NCBI GenBank assembly: GCA_944389965.1
Contig: CALXOI010000009.1
Span: 1-37,377 of the forward strand
DNA from: an uncultured Treponema sp.
GTDB lineage: Bacteria > Spirochaetota > Spirochaetia > Treponematales > Treponemataceae
Direction: 5' to 3'
Length of the DNA: 37,377 nucleotides
Shown piece by piece: positions 1-7,961 of the stretch. Each line of letters starts with the position of its first letter. Within the stretch, counting starts at the first letter, position 1. The translations under genes were made by a program, and so were the position numbers. Under the pieces are notes generated by a model that searched no databases, was not told the origin of the DNA, and worked only from the letters and a program-made list of their open reading frames with translations.

Positions 1-1283
1 ACAGAAAAACGGAAAAACGGCTTGTTCATTGCCCGGGCAATTGATTTTCCTACACTTGTTTTACCGACTCCCGGCGGACCTACCAGAATAATAATAGATC
101 CCTTGTTATCTTTGCGCAGTTTGCGGACAGCCAGATATTCCAGAATACGCTTCTTTACGTCATCAAGACCATAATGATCCTGTTCCAGCACAGCTTTTGC
201 TTTATCCAATTCATAAGATTCCACCGGAGCTTCATTCCATGGCAGGGCGCAAATTGTTTCAATATAGTTCCGTACAATATTATATTCAGGAGAACTGGTA
301 TCCATCAACGAAAATTTTTCCAGTTCATTGTCAACGGTTTCTTTTATCTCACCATCAAAGTGAAAAGATTCGATTTTATCCTTGAATCGCTGATATTCAG
401 AATTCTGGGCATCGGTTGTCATGCCCAGCTCTTCTTTGATTGCCTTGAGTTCTTCTTTCAGAAAATATTCCCGTTGCTGGGTTTCTATGCGGTCGTTCAG
501 TTCACTCTGAATCTTTTTCTGAATCCGCAGCAGTTCCTGTTCTTTTTTGATATAAACCAATACCTGTTCCATCCGTTGCCGGACATTCAGTATTTCCAGA
601 ACTTTCTGCTGTTCATCTTTGTCTATATTTAAAATGGATGCAACAAAATCAGCTATTTTTCCCGGGTGATCTATATTCACCATGTTCAGGCGCATTTCTT
701 CCGAAAACAGAGGATTATTTTCGGAAATCTCTTTCATTTCACTGATAAGAGCCCGCGTCAAGGCTTTGACTTCAAAAGTGTTATCTTCTTCATCTTCCAG
801 ATATTCTACCACAGCAACAACCGGATCCCGGTTGCTTAATACTTTTCTGATGCGGAACCGTTTAATTGTGGATATAAACACATTAACCCCGCCGTCCGGC
901 AAGTTTATTTTTTTTATAATCCGGGCAACGGTACCGATTTCATGCATATCGGTTGCCGACGGACTGTCGGAATCATTTTTCAACATCACAATACCGATGA
1001 GGGCATCCCCTGAATAAGCCTGTTCTATAATTTTCACATCATCAGAAGAAGTAATCATCAGCGGGGTAAAAATTCCGGGAAATATCGGTCGTCCGGAAAT
1101 GGGAATTAAAAATAATTTATTGGAAAGTGTTTGTTCAACCGGAATAATGGTCGCACCCTCTTCACGGGTATGTTCCTGATCTGCAGATTCTCCTTCCGGA
1201 GAAGCGTCCCGGGTATTTTGATCTATATCTTTCTGTAAACCTTCCGGTTCTTTTTTTTCTATATCAATATCTTTATCCGGCAT
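1..1283 (-). CDS. lon: ATP-dependent Lon protease, N-terminal part (runs off the window)
   Basis: Lon is a cytoplasmic AAA+ serine protease that degrades misfolded and regulatory proteins. Translating the minus strand from the ATG at 1283 gives about 427 residues before the window edge. They comprise an acidic, Glu/Asp-rich extension of about 50 residues, the Lon substrate-binding domain (LFLIPISGRPIFPGIFTPL), a coiled-coil linker (REYFLKEELKAIKEELG) and the start of the ATPase with Walker A GPPGVGKT at about residues 402-409. The catalytic Ser-Lys domain lies outside the window. The start is set by AGGAG about 6 bases upstream. No CIRCE element or clear terminator was seen in the 97 bp separating it from the kinase gene. 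Confidence 0.95.
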   Translation of the reverse strand, partial: MPDKDIDIEKKEPEGLQKDIDQNTRDASPEGESADQEHTREEGATIIPVEQTLSNKLFLIPISGRPIFPGIFTPLMITSSDDVKIIEQAYSGDALIGIVMLKNDSDSPSATDMHEIGTVARIIKKINLPDGGVNVFISTIKRFRIRKVLSNRDPVVAVVEYLEDEEDNTFEVKALTRALISEMKEISENNPLFSEEMRLNMVNIDHPGKIADFVASILNIDKDEQQKVLEILNVRQRMEQVLVYIKKEQELLRIQKKIQSELNDRIETQQREYFLKEELKAIKEELGMTTDAQNSEYQRFKDKIESFHFDGEIKETVDNELEKFSLMDTSSPEYNIVRNYIETICALPWNEAPVESYELDKAKAVLEQDHYGLDDVKKRILEYLAVRKLRKDNKGSIIILVGPPGVGKTSVGKSIARAMNKPFFRFS

Positions 1284-1380
1284 ATATTCTCCTGTTATTA
1301 TCTTGGTAAACCAGCTTTAAAATACTCTCTATTAAATATGCGAATAAATTCACTAAAAAGCAACCTTTTTTACAAAAAAA

Positions 1381-2997
1381 CTAGTCCTCACCAGAGTTAT
1401 CTTTATGCAGTCCAGCCGTAATAAACAATTCATCCTGATACCAGTCAATCCGTAAAGAAAAAATTTCATCCTGGTACCCGGGGCAGGAAGCTTTAAATTT
1501 CCAGACCGTTCCGGTTTTAAAAGTATCTTTATCAAGGGAATTCAGAGGAACCCATTTATTACCGTACAAAACAGAAAATTTTGTCTGCAGTGTTAAACGC
1601 TCCCCTGTTTCAGCATCCAATGCTGCGCCGTGTACCGTAATAGACCGGGAAGCATATGAGCGTAAATCCAACGATGCTGACACCGCTTCATTATCCACTG
1701 TAATAGATTTCCACCAGATATACGGTCCGGCAGCCACTTTGATACGGTATTGTCCTGGCCGCAGATACACGGGTTTTGCATTATACACAACCCCATCCCC
1801 TTCTATTTGCTCACTCTGACCGGAGTCTGCAGCAGCAAGCACCCTTCGGCTACCGTATACTTCAGGAATCGTGTCATTGTCATTTTCAAAGAAAAATGCC
1901 CTCAACGGCAAATCAGACTGGGCAGATGCAGTTGCCGGTAATGTTACTGACACGGTAAGGGGGGTATAATATGCAGACAACAGGTATTTATGGATAATTC
2001 CAGAATACCAGAGCGCTGCGAATCCGGCACACACAGCGATACATACACCAGCCCACATAAATGCTTTTCTCACCGTATGTTTCCGGGGTTCAAAAACCGG
2101 AGGGGCTATCTGCCGGGTTCCTGCACAAACCATTCTGGCAAGTGTTTCCCGGATGCTACGGATATCATATTCTTTCAAATAGCGTTTTGCAATCCTGATA
2201 ACCGCCTGTATATCCTGATACCGTTTCCTTGGGTCGGGACGTATCATTTTACGGATCAGACGGCAGATAACCGGTGCAATGGTTTTATCCAGTTTTTCGG
2301 GGGGAACATACTTTCCTTTTTGTATCTGCAGCATTGTCTCCGGAGTCAGGGATCCGGGAAAAGGCTTTGATCCGGTGACCATTTCATACAGCATTACACC
2401 CATAGAGTAAATGTCTGCCCGCTTATCCACGGATTTGCTGTCTGCAAACTGCTCAGGGGACATATATGAAGGGGTTCCCAAAGAAACACCAGACAGCGTC
2501 AGCGTTGTGTCTTTTTCGGATTCTTTATCTGTACTTGCTATTCCAAAATCCGCAAGCTTTACGGCGGCCCGGCGGGAAATCAGAATATTACCCGGTTTAA
2601 TATCCCGGTGCACAATTCCTTTGGAATGGGCATACTGTAGCGCATAGCAGGCATCAAGGAATACCACCATTGCTATTTGATTTGGTAATGCAACCTGTTT
2701 TGCTATCAGTTTATCAAGCGACATTCCGTCAACATATTCCAATGCAATATAATGATAAGCACCTTCCACAAAATAATCGAATACATGAACAATATACGGG
2801 CACTGTAAATCAAGCAGGATCTGAGCCTCCCGTTTAAACCGTTCCCGCACGGAAACATTTCCCCGGATGGAAAGTTTTTTTAAAATGATTTCCCGTTTTA
2901 AAGACGGATGCAACGCTTTATAAACAGTTCCCATTCCACCCTGTGCTACAAGCTCGAGAACTTTATATTTACCAATCATGGCAGGTATATCACTCAT
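1381..2997 (-). CDS. Transmembrane Hanks-type serine/threonine protein kinase
   Basis: This is a 538-residue membrane kinase that phosphorylates Ser/Thr on cytoplasmic targets. Visible motifs are the glycine loop AQGGMGTVYKA (18-28), candidate ATP lysine K40, catalytic loop HRDIKPGN (130-137), DFG (150-152) and the GTPSYMSPEQ activation end (174-183), so it looks active. One membrane helix (about 312-331) is followed by about 200 extracytoplasmic residues with beta-rich character and no PASTA repeats, which may sense an unknown ligand. The start at 2997 is chosen because AAGGAG lies just upstream. It overlaps the phosphatase stop by 8 bases (ATGAGTGA), indicating translational coupling. FHA and phosphatase genes lie immediately upstream, which suggests a writer/eraser/reader set. 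Confidence 0.93.
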   Translation of the reverse strand: MSDIPAMIGKYKVLELVAQGGMGTVYKALHPSLKREIILKKLSIRGNVSVRERFKREAQILLDLQCPYIVHVFDYFVEGAYHYIALEYVDGMSLDKLIAKQVALPNQIAMVVFLDACYALQYAHSKGIVHRDIKPGNILISRRAAVKLADFGIASTDKESEKDTTLTLSGVSLGTPSYMSPEQFADSKSVDKRADIYSMGVMLYEMVTGSKPFPGSLTPETMLQIQKGKYVPPEKLDKTIAPVICRLIRKMIRPDPRKRYQDIQAVIRIAKRYLKEYDIRSIRETLARMVCAGTRQIAPPVFEPRKHTVRKAFMWAGVCIAVCAGFAALWYSGIIHKYLLSAYYTPLTVSVTLPATASAQSDLPLRAFFFENDNDTIPEVYGSRRVLAAADSGQSEQIEGDGVVYNAKPVYLRPGQYRIKVAAGPYIWWKSITVDNEAVSASLDLRSYASRSITVHGAALDAETGERLTLQTKFSVLYGNKWVPLNSLDKDTFKTGTVWKFKASCPGYQDEIFSLRIDWYQDELFITAGLHKDNSGED

Positions 2998-4111
2998 AGT
3001 GGCTCCTTTTCTTTTCCTGTTTCCACCGGGGTATCGGAATAATATCTCTTTCGGGATTAAAGGTATATTCAGGCTGCAATAATACGATATTTTCCAGCAG
3101 CGGATTATGTATCTGCACAAAAGCTCCATCCTGTCGCATCATGTACCTGCCGGACACCGGTCGGTGGCCACCAAAGTACACGGCACCGGGAGAATCCGGC
3201 AGCAGTGCCGACAGCATAGAACGGACACTTCCCGGCCAGCTTGCCCCGTTGTCAGTCCACGTTAAACCTTCTACAACAGAATCGTCAGACAGAGCATTGA
3301 TTAACTGTTCCCTACTGTAGGCTTCAGCAGGCTCTGCATGAGAAACAATACATTGAGGAAACACCGCACATACCGGAAACAAATGTTCAACCCAGGAAAA
3401 AAGATGCAGGATATCTTCCCCGTAATATGTTTCCATAAAACGGTATACCATTTCTCCTTCCTGGACAAATTTCCGAAACGGATGATTTCCACAAGAGCTG
3501 TCGTTCAATATATTCTCATGGTTACCTTTTAAAAAATGAAATTGATTGGGAAAAGACAATTTTGCACGCAAAACCAGCTGCATTAAAGCAAGACTTTCGG
3601 CCATTTCCTGTTTCATTGCGTTACCGGTATACAGGCCGTTTTCAAAATCATGATGCGCATCAAGCCACCGTTCTTTTTTTATCTCCGAATGGAATCCGTC
3701 GCCCAAACACACAACAAAAATTTCTTTCCGCCCAAGGAGTTCCATAACGGTTAATTTTTCTGAATTCCTGCCTCCTGACAAAACCGGCCGGTACATAAAA
3801 ATTGAGGCAAGAAAATGAACACGGGCATGTAAATCAGGCACAATAATAACCGGTAATCGGGTGCACCGGGAAAAATCGAGCAAACCGCCTGGCAAACCGG
3901 CATAGAAGGCTTTAGGACGGTATTCCGTCTGTTCTGATTCCAGCAGAACACATACTGCTTCCAAAAGGGCATTCAAATCCCGGTACACCGGCAATCTACC
4001 CTGCACTACATCAGTTAAAACGCGGCGAATAAAAAAGTAAAAATCCCCGGCTCCCGGATTTTTAATTTTGCAGATATACCGGAAAAACAAATTTCGTAAA
4101 CTACAACTCAC
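2990..4111 (-). CDS. Calcineurin-like metallophosphoesterase (PPP-like)
   Basis: This 373-residue cytoplasmic protein carries a metallophosphoesterase fold: DLHAR (93-97), GDGFHSE (137-143), GNHEN (196-200), SHAEP (257-261) and GGHRP (314-318). The first, third, fourth and last blocks supply the usual metal ligands. The second block deviates from the GDxVDRG of PPP phosphatases, so substrate preference is uncertain. The open frame begins with GTG at 4111, which has no Shine-Dalgarno sequence and lies one base after a TATAAT, so the true start may be further inside. It sits between the FHA and kinase genes and overlaps the kinase start, and may reverse the kinase's phosphorylations; that role is inferred from position. 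Confidence 0.82.
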   Translation of the reverse strand: MSCSLRNLFFRYICKIKNPGAGDFYFFIRRVLTDVVQGRLPVYRDLNALLEAVCVLLESEQTEYRPKAFYAGLPGGLLDFSRCTRLPVIIVPDLHARVHFLASIFMYRPVLSGGRNSEKLTVMELLGRKEIFVVCLGDGFHSEIKKERWLDAHHDFENGLYTGNAMKQEMAESLALMQLVLRAKLSFPNQFHFLKGNHENILNDSSCGNHPFRKFVQEGEMVYRFMETYYGEDILHLFSWVEHLFPVCAVFPQCIVSHAEPAEAYSREQLINALSDDSVVEGLTWTDNGASWPGSVRSMLSALLPDSPGAVYFGGHRPVSGRYMMRQDGAFVQIHNPLLENIVLLQPEYTFNPERDIIPIPRWKQEKKRSHYE

Positions 4112-4148
4112 TATTATAACCGGATATAGTTAACCCATGCGCTGGTTT

Positions 4149-4493
4149 TCAAGATAGAATCAAGTTAGCATTACCAATTGTAATCTTATCACCAGGATTT
4201 AAACGTACATATTTATCACTCGGAATCCGATGTCCATTCAAAAATGTACCATTAGTACTGTTTTCATCTTTTAAAAAGAATACATCTTTTATTTTTTGTA
4301 TCAATGCGTGATGGCGGCTGGCGAGCTTATTGTCAATAACAATATTATTATCAGATGCCCTGCCAATAGTAATTTTTGCAACCAGCTCAATCCGGTTATT
4401 ATTAAACATCAGATATGATACCTGGTCATTTTCAGCCATCCGCTCAAGCCGTTGACCAACTTTGCTTGTATTTATAATTGTACTGTCCTGCAT
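4149..4493 (-). CDS. Single-domain FHA phosphothreonine-binding protein
   Basis: This is a 114-residue protein that is almost entirely one FHA domain. It has GR at 44-45, SRHHA at 59-63 and NSTNGTFLNG at 78-87, the three blocks that bind phosphothreonine peptides. No membrane segment is present. The start at 4493 (MQDST) is preferred over an upstream in-frame ATG because a consensus-like promoter (TTGCGG, 17 bp, TATACT) ends 8 bases before it, and no Shine-Dalgarno sequence precedes it. It is the first gene of the FHA, phosphatase, kinase series, with 37 bp to the next gene, and is a natural reader or substrate of that kinase (inferred). Confidence 0.88.
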   Translation of the reverse strand: MQDSTIINTSKVGQRLERMAENDQVSYLMFNNNRIELVAKITIGRASDNNIVIDNKLASRHHALIQKIKDVFFLKDENSTNGTFLNGHRIPSDKYVRLNPGDKITIGNANLILS

Positions 4494-4500
4494 ATTAAAT

Positions 4501-4529
4501 AGTATACAACCAAAATAAAAATTCCGCAA
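4501..4529 (-). promoter_or_regulatory. Sigma70-type promoter of the FHA gene, apparently leaderless
   Basis: On the minus strand, TTGCGG (4524-4529) and TATACT (4501-4506) are separated by 17 bases. Only seven bases (ATTTAAT) separate the -10 box from the ATG at 4493, so the predicted transcript starts at or next to the start codon. No ribosome-binding sequence is present. Confidence 0.6.
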
Positions 4530-4561
4530 CATTGCCATCCTGTACCAACATTACAAAATGC

Positions 4562-4590
4562 TTGCCGTCGCCGGTATTTTTGAGTATAGT
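4562..4590 (+). promoter_or_regulatory. Sigma70-type promoter of the RNase II-like gene, apparently leaderless
   Basis: TTGCCG (4562-4567) and TATAGT (4585-4590) are 17 bases apart. The expected transcription start, about 7 bases downstream, is the A of the ATG at 4597. The element diverges from the FHA promoter 32 bp away. Confidence 0.6.
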
Positions 4591-4596
4591 ATGTTT

Positions 4597-6504
4597 ATGG
4601 TCAGACTTTTTTCCCTCGTGCTATATAAAAACCAACCGGCAGTAGTCACCGCCATCAATGACGGGAAATACACTATTGAATACTGTGCAAAGTTTCCAGT
4701 ACCAGGGGGAAAACCAGCTGTTTATGAACAACAAAAAGTACGGGATAAAGACATTGCGACGCTATATGAAGCAGTTCCGGTAAAAACAGAACAATTACCG
4801 GAAATATTGACATCAAAATTACCCGATAAAGATTTAGCTGTTCAAGAATTATATGAACTGATTGATTCAGATGTCCAGACATCAACCCAGCCGGTTTCTT
4901 TTGTTGATTTATGCGGGTTTGCCGGAATTGACTCTGCTACCGGAACCTGGAACTTGTATACGGCAATATCGTCATCTGTCTACTTTACTACCGTATCTGA
5001 CAGCGGTTGTAATCAACTGCTTTTTAAAATCAGATCCCGGCATGAAATACAGCAAATACTTGACAAGCAGGCAGCAAAAAACAGAGAACAGGAAATTCGA
5101 GCATCTTTTATTGATCGTTTAAAAAAACGTCAGTTAAATATGGAAACCGATGCCCAACTTATGCAGGATGTAGAAGCATTAGCGTTGGGCACAACTGATA
5201 AATCCCGGACAATGAAAGAAGCAGGTATTCCAGAAACCCCGGAAAAAGCACACAAACTGTTACTAGAAACAGGAATATGGCCTATAGAAAAAAATCCATT
5301 TCCCTCACGGTTCGGACTATCCATGCAATCTGCCCAAGAACATTTGGCGAAACCGCCGGATGAAAACCGGATTACTCTTAACCACATTGCCTACGCAATA
5401 GACAATGCATGGAGTTCAGACCCGGATGATGCTATTGCATATGACGGAGAAGCCGTTTGGGTGCATATTGCAGATCCGGCAGCCACTGTCATACCCGGTT
5501 CTTCCATTGATACCGCAGCCTGTAACCGAGGTACCACATTGTACCTACCTGAAGGGACTGCCAGAATGCTTGCAGAAGACTGTCTAGAAGATTATGCATT
5601 AGGCTTAACAGAGCCATCCCGCGCATTATCATTTAAAATTACACTGGACAATAATGGAGCTGTCACCGGATGTAATGTATTGAAAACATGGATAACAGTC
5701 CGGCGGATTACATATGAAGAAGCAGATGAAAAAGAACATACCCCGGAACTCGCCCCATTGTTTGATATTGCCCGAAAAAATGAACAACGGAGACTAAATG
5801 CGGGAGCGGTGGCAATTTCACTGCCGGAAGTCCATATTACTGTTAAAAATCAAAAAGTGTCCATTAAACCTGTTATGCAAACAAAATCCGCTTCAGTTGT
5901 CAGAGAATTTATGTTGCTGGCAGGGGAAGCTGCTGCAAAATTTGCTTTTAAAAATGATATTCCATTTCCATATATCAGCCAAGAAAAACCGGATATCCCT
6001 TCAGAAATTCCCACAGGACTTGCAGGACAATACCGGTTGCGCCGGTGTATGCGCAGCAGAAATGTCGGAGTAATTCCCCGGCAACATGCAGGTTTAGGAC
6101 TTGGTATGTACAGCCAGGTAACCAGTCCACTACGTCGATACAGTGACCTGGCAGCCCATGAACAGCTTCGCGCATTTATTGATAACCGGCCTCTGTTAGA
6201 TAAAGACCATCTTTTAGAAAAAATTGCTGCTGGGGATGCAGCGGCAGGAGCGGCAGTTAGAGCCGAACGGTGTAGCAATATGCATTGGACACTTGTGTAC
6301 CTGCTTCAGAATTCAGATTGGACAGGAACAGCGGTCGTGGTAGAAATAAAAGGCAAAAGCTGTATATGCCTTATTCCTTCTTTAGGTATAGAAACACAGC
6401 TGCTAGTTACTCGGCAGGTACAATTAAATGACACTATCACTGTACAAGCCGGAAATATTAGTATCCCGGAACAGATTGTAACATTCATGCAAATAGATAA
6501 CTAA
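4597..6504 (+). CDS. RNase II/RNB-family 3'-5' exoribonuclease
   Basis: The product is 635 residues from this start, close to the 644 of E. coli RNase II. The RNB domain carries the four catalytic aspartates in AIDNAWSSDPDDAI (about 268-281 from this start) and the C-terminal signature TSPLRRYSDLAAHEQLRAF. A long helical linker precedes the RNB domain, and a short S1/OB-like segment ends the protein. It should degrade single-stranded RNA from the 3' end in the cytoplasm. An in-frame ATG at 4558 would add 13 residues, but it lies upstream of the promoter found at 4562-4590, so 4597 is preferred; neither start has a Shine-Dalgarno sequence. The gene ends in three consecutive in-frame stops, TAA TGA TAA. 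Confidence 0.9.
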   Translation: MVRLFSLVLYKNQPAVVTAINDGKYTIEYCAKFPVPGGKPAVYEQQKVRDKDIATLYEAVPVKTEQLPEILTSKLPDKDLAVQELYELIDSDVQTSTQPVSFVDLCGFAGIDSATGTWNLYTAISSSVYFTTVSDSGCNQLLFKIRSRHEIQQILDKQAAKNREQEIRASFIDRLKKRQLNMETDAQLMQDVEALALGTTDKSRTMKEAGIPETPEKAHKLLLETGIWPIEKNPFPSRFGLSMQSAQEHLAKPPDENRITLNHIAYAIDNAWSSDPDDAIAYDGEAVWVHIADPAATVIPGSSIDTAACNRGTTLYLPEGTARMLAEDCLEDYALGLTEPSRALSFKITLDNNGAVTGCNVLKTWITVRRITYEEADEKEHTPELAPLFDIARKNEQRRLNAGAVAISLPEVHITVKNQKVSIKPVMQTKSASVVREFMLLAGEAAAKFAFKNDIPFPYISQEKPDIPSEIPTGLAGQYRLRRCMRSRNVGVIPRQHAGLGLGMYSQVTSPLRRYSDLAAHEQLRAFIDNRPLLDKDHLLEKIAAGDAAAGAAVRAERCSNMHWTLVYLLQNSDWTGTAVVVEIKGKSCICLIPSLGIETQLLVTRQVQLNDTITVQAGNISIPEQIVTFMQIDN

Positions 6505-6710
6505 TGATAATTGTACAGAATTTTTACACGAAAAATGTTTTATTCAATTATCAGTTTGATGGCATCATCAGAAAACCTGTAGCTTGATTCATGAAGCTAA
6601 AATAAGACTAAAATCTTGTAATAAATCATTTTATCCCGATATGCCAATGAAAAATACTGCAACCGTTTATCTTCAATAATCTTTTTTAATAAAAATAAAA
6701 AATCAGTATA

Positions 6711-6744
6711 TTAAAAAAACCGGCAAAATTACCGGTTTTTTTAA
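6711..6744. terminator. Bidirectional Rho-independent terminator
   Basis: CCGG and CCGG flank an 8-base loop, and the stem is extended by a seven-A tract on the left and a seven-T tract on the right, so it can end transcription on either strand. It sits 13 bases beyond the stop of the minus-strand ATPase gene and about 200 bases beyond the plus-strand RNase gene. Confidence 0.75.
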
Positions 6745-6756
6745 TTAATTGAATAT

Positions 6757-7869
6757 TTACTCTGTTTTAACTTCTTCACAAATATTCACTTCTGTTTCTT
6801 TGTCAAAGAATTTACTCTTTTCCATATTAGGAACGAAGTTTGCAGTATCTCCAATACGGAATGTATTGTCCGGTTCTGTACGGGCAATCAACTGCTGCGT
6901 TTTTGTTGCGAGATACAAGTGGGTTTCAGCTCCCAACGGTTCAATAATTGATACTTTCATCTGCATATTATTTGCTGCCGCAGGAGTCTTTGTATACTGC
7001 ATATCTTCCGGACGAATACCGAAATATACTTCCTTACCGATATAGTTCTTCAATGCCTGAGCCTGTTCCGGAGTAGGAACAACTTCAAACGAACCTTCAT
7101 CAGCAAGGATTTGCCCACCCTTTTCAACAATTTTTACCGTCACGAAATTCATTGGCGGTGAACCGATGAATCCGGCAACAAATTTATTAATCGGGTGATT
7201 ATACAGATACAACGGAGAACCGATCTGTTGTACTTTACCGTCTTTCATAACAACAATTTTATCACCCATAGTCAAAGCTTCAACCTGGTCATGGGTAACA
7301 TAGATCATTGTTGCCTTCAGCCGATGATGCAAATCAGAAATTTCAGCACGCATCTGAACACGGAGTTTGGCATCAAGGTTTGACAGCGGTTCATCAAAAA
7401 GGAATACTTTCGGATTACGGACAATAGCACGTCCGACAGCAACACGCTGGCGCTGACCACCAGACAATGCCTTCGGTTTGCGATCCAATAATTTCTCAAT
7501 ATCAAGGATGCGGGCAGCTTCATTAACACGGCGCTCAATTTCTGCTTTATCCGTCTTTCTGATTTTCAGACCGAACGCCATATTGTCATAAACAGACATA
7601 TGAGGATACAACGCATAGTTTTGGAATACCATTGCAATATTGCGGTCTTTCGGGGGAACATCATTCATCAGTTCACCGTCAATATACAGCTCACCTTCAG
7701 TGATGTCTTCAAGACCTGCAACCATACGAAGTGTGGTTGATTTACCACATCCAGACGGACCAACGAAAACAACGAATTCCTGGTCGTCAATTGTGATATT
7801 AGCATTGTCTACAGCACGGACATTACCATCGTAAACTTTACCAATACCTTTGAGTTCTACTTTAGCCAT
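6757..7869 (-). CDS. ugpC: Sugar ABC transporter ATPase, UgpC/MsmX/MalK family
   Basis: This 370-residue ATPase powers CUT1-type carbohydrate importers. It has Walker A GPSGCGKST, the Q-loop FQNYALYPH, signature LSGGQRQR, Walker B VFLFDEP, a switch-region histidine in YVTHDQ, and the C-terminal MalK/TOBE regulatory half with FGIRPEDM. It has a strong AAGGAGG site and its own promoter and terminator, so it is a monocistronic, orphan ATPase. In other bacteria such orphan ATPases serve several sugar permeases encoded elsewhere, and that is the likely arrangement here. It is not expected to serve the adjacent nucleoside-type importer, which has its own double ATPase. Confidence 0.93.
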   Translation of the reverse strand: MAKVELKGIGKVYDGNVRAVDNANITIDDQEFVVFVGPSGCGKSTTLRMVAGLEDITEGELYIDGELMNDVPPKDRNIAMVFQNYALYPHMSVYDNMAFGLKIRKTDKAEIERRVNEAARILDIEKLLDRKPKALSGGQRQRVAVGRAIVRNPKVFLFDEPLSNLDAKLRVQMRAEISDLHHRLKATMIYVTHDQVEALTMGDKIVVMKDGKVQQIGSPLYLYNHPINKFVAGFIGSPPMNFVTVKIVEKGGQILADEGSFEVVPTPEQAQALKNYIGKEVYFGIRPEDMQYTKTPAAANNMQMKVSIIEPLGAETHLYLATKTQQLIARTEPDNTFRIGDTANFVPNMEKSKFFDKETEVNICEEVKTE

Positions 7870-7904
7870 TAATGTGGCCTCCTTAGAATTATTTTATACA
7901 TTAT

Positions 7905-7933
7905 ATATTATCCCATAAATAACTTAGTGTCAA
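7905..7933 (-). promoter_or_regulatory. Sigma70-type promoter of the ugpC-like gene
   Basis: TTGACA (7928-7933, exact consensus) is followed after 17 bases by TAATAT (7905-7910) on the minus strand. The leader would be about 30 bases and includes the AAGGAGG ribosome-binding site. Confidence 0.75.
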
Positions 7934-7936
7934 ATA

Positions 7937-7961
7937 GAAAATATGCAAACCGCATATTTTC
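7937..7961 (-). terminator. Terminator-like hairpin after the nucleoside permease operon
   Basis: A perfect 10-bp stem (GAAAATATGC paired with GCATATTTTC) with a 5-base loop begins directly after the TGA of the permease gene. Its descending arm is T-rich. The stem has low GC, so efficiency may be modest. The next promoter's -35 box starts 4 bases beyond it. Confidence 0.55.

Noticed and set aside
174-1017. Plus-strand open frames opposite lon
   Set aside because: The minus strand encodes recognisable Lon throughout; the opposite frames are composition-driven shadows.
1340-1356. Short palindrome GAATAAATTC upstream of lon as a heat-shock or SOS operator
   Set aside because: It is AT-rich, short, and matches neither CIRCE nor any operator I know.
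6580-6599. Hairpin TAGCTT-N8-AAGCTA after the RNase gene as a terminator
   Set aside because: The stem is weak and followed by A-rich rather than T-rich sequence.
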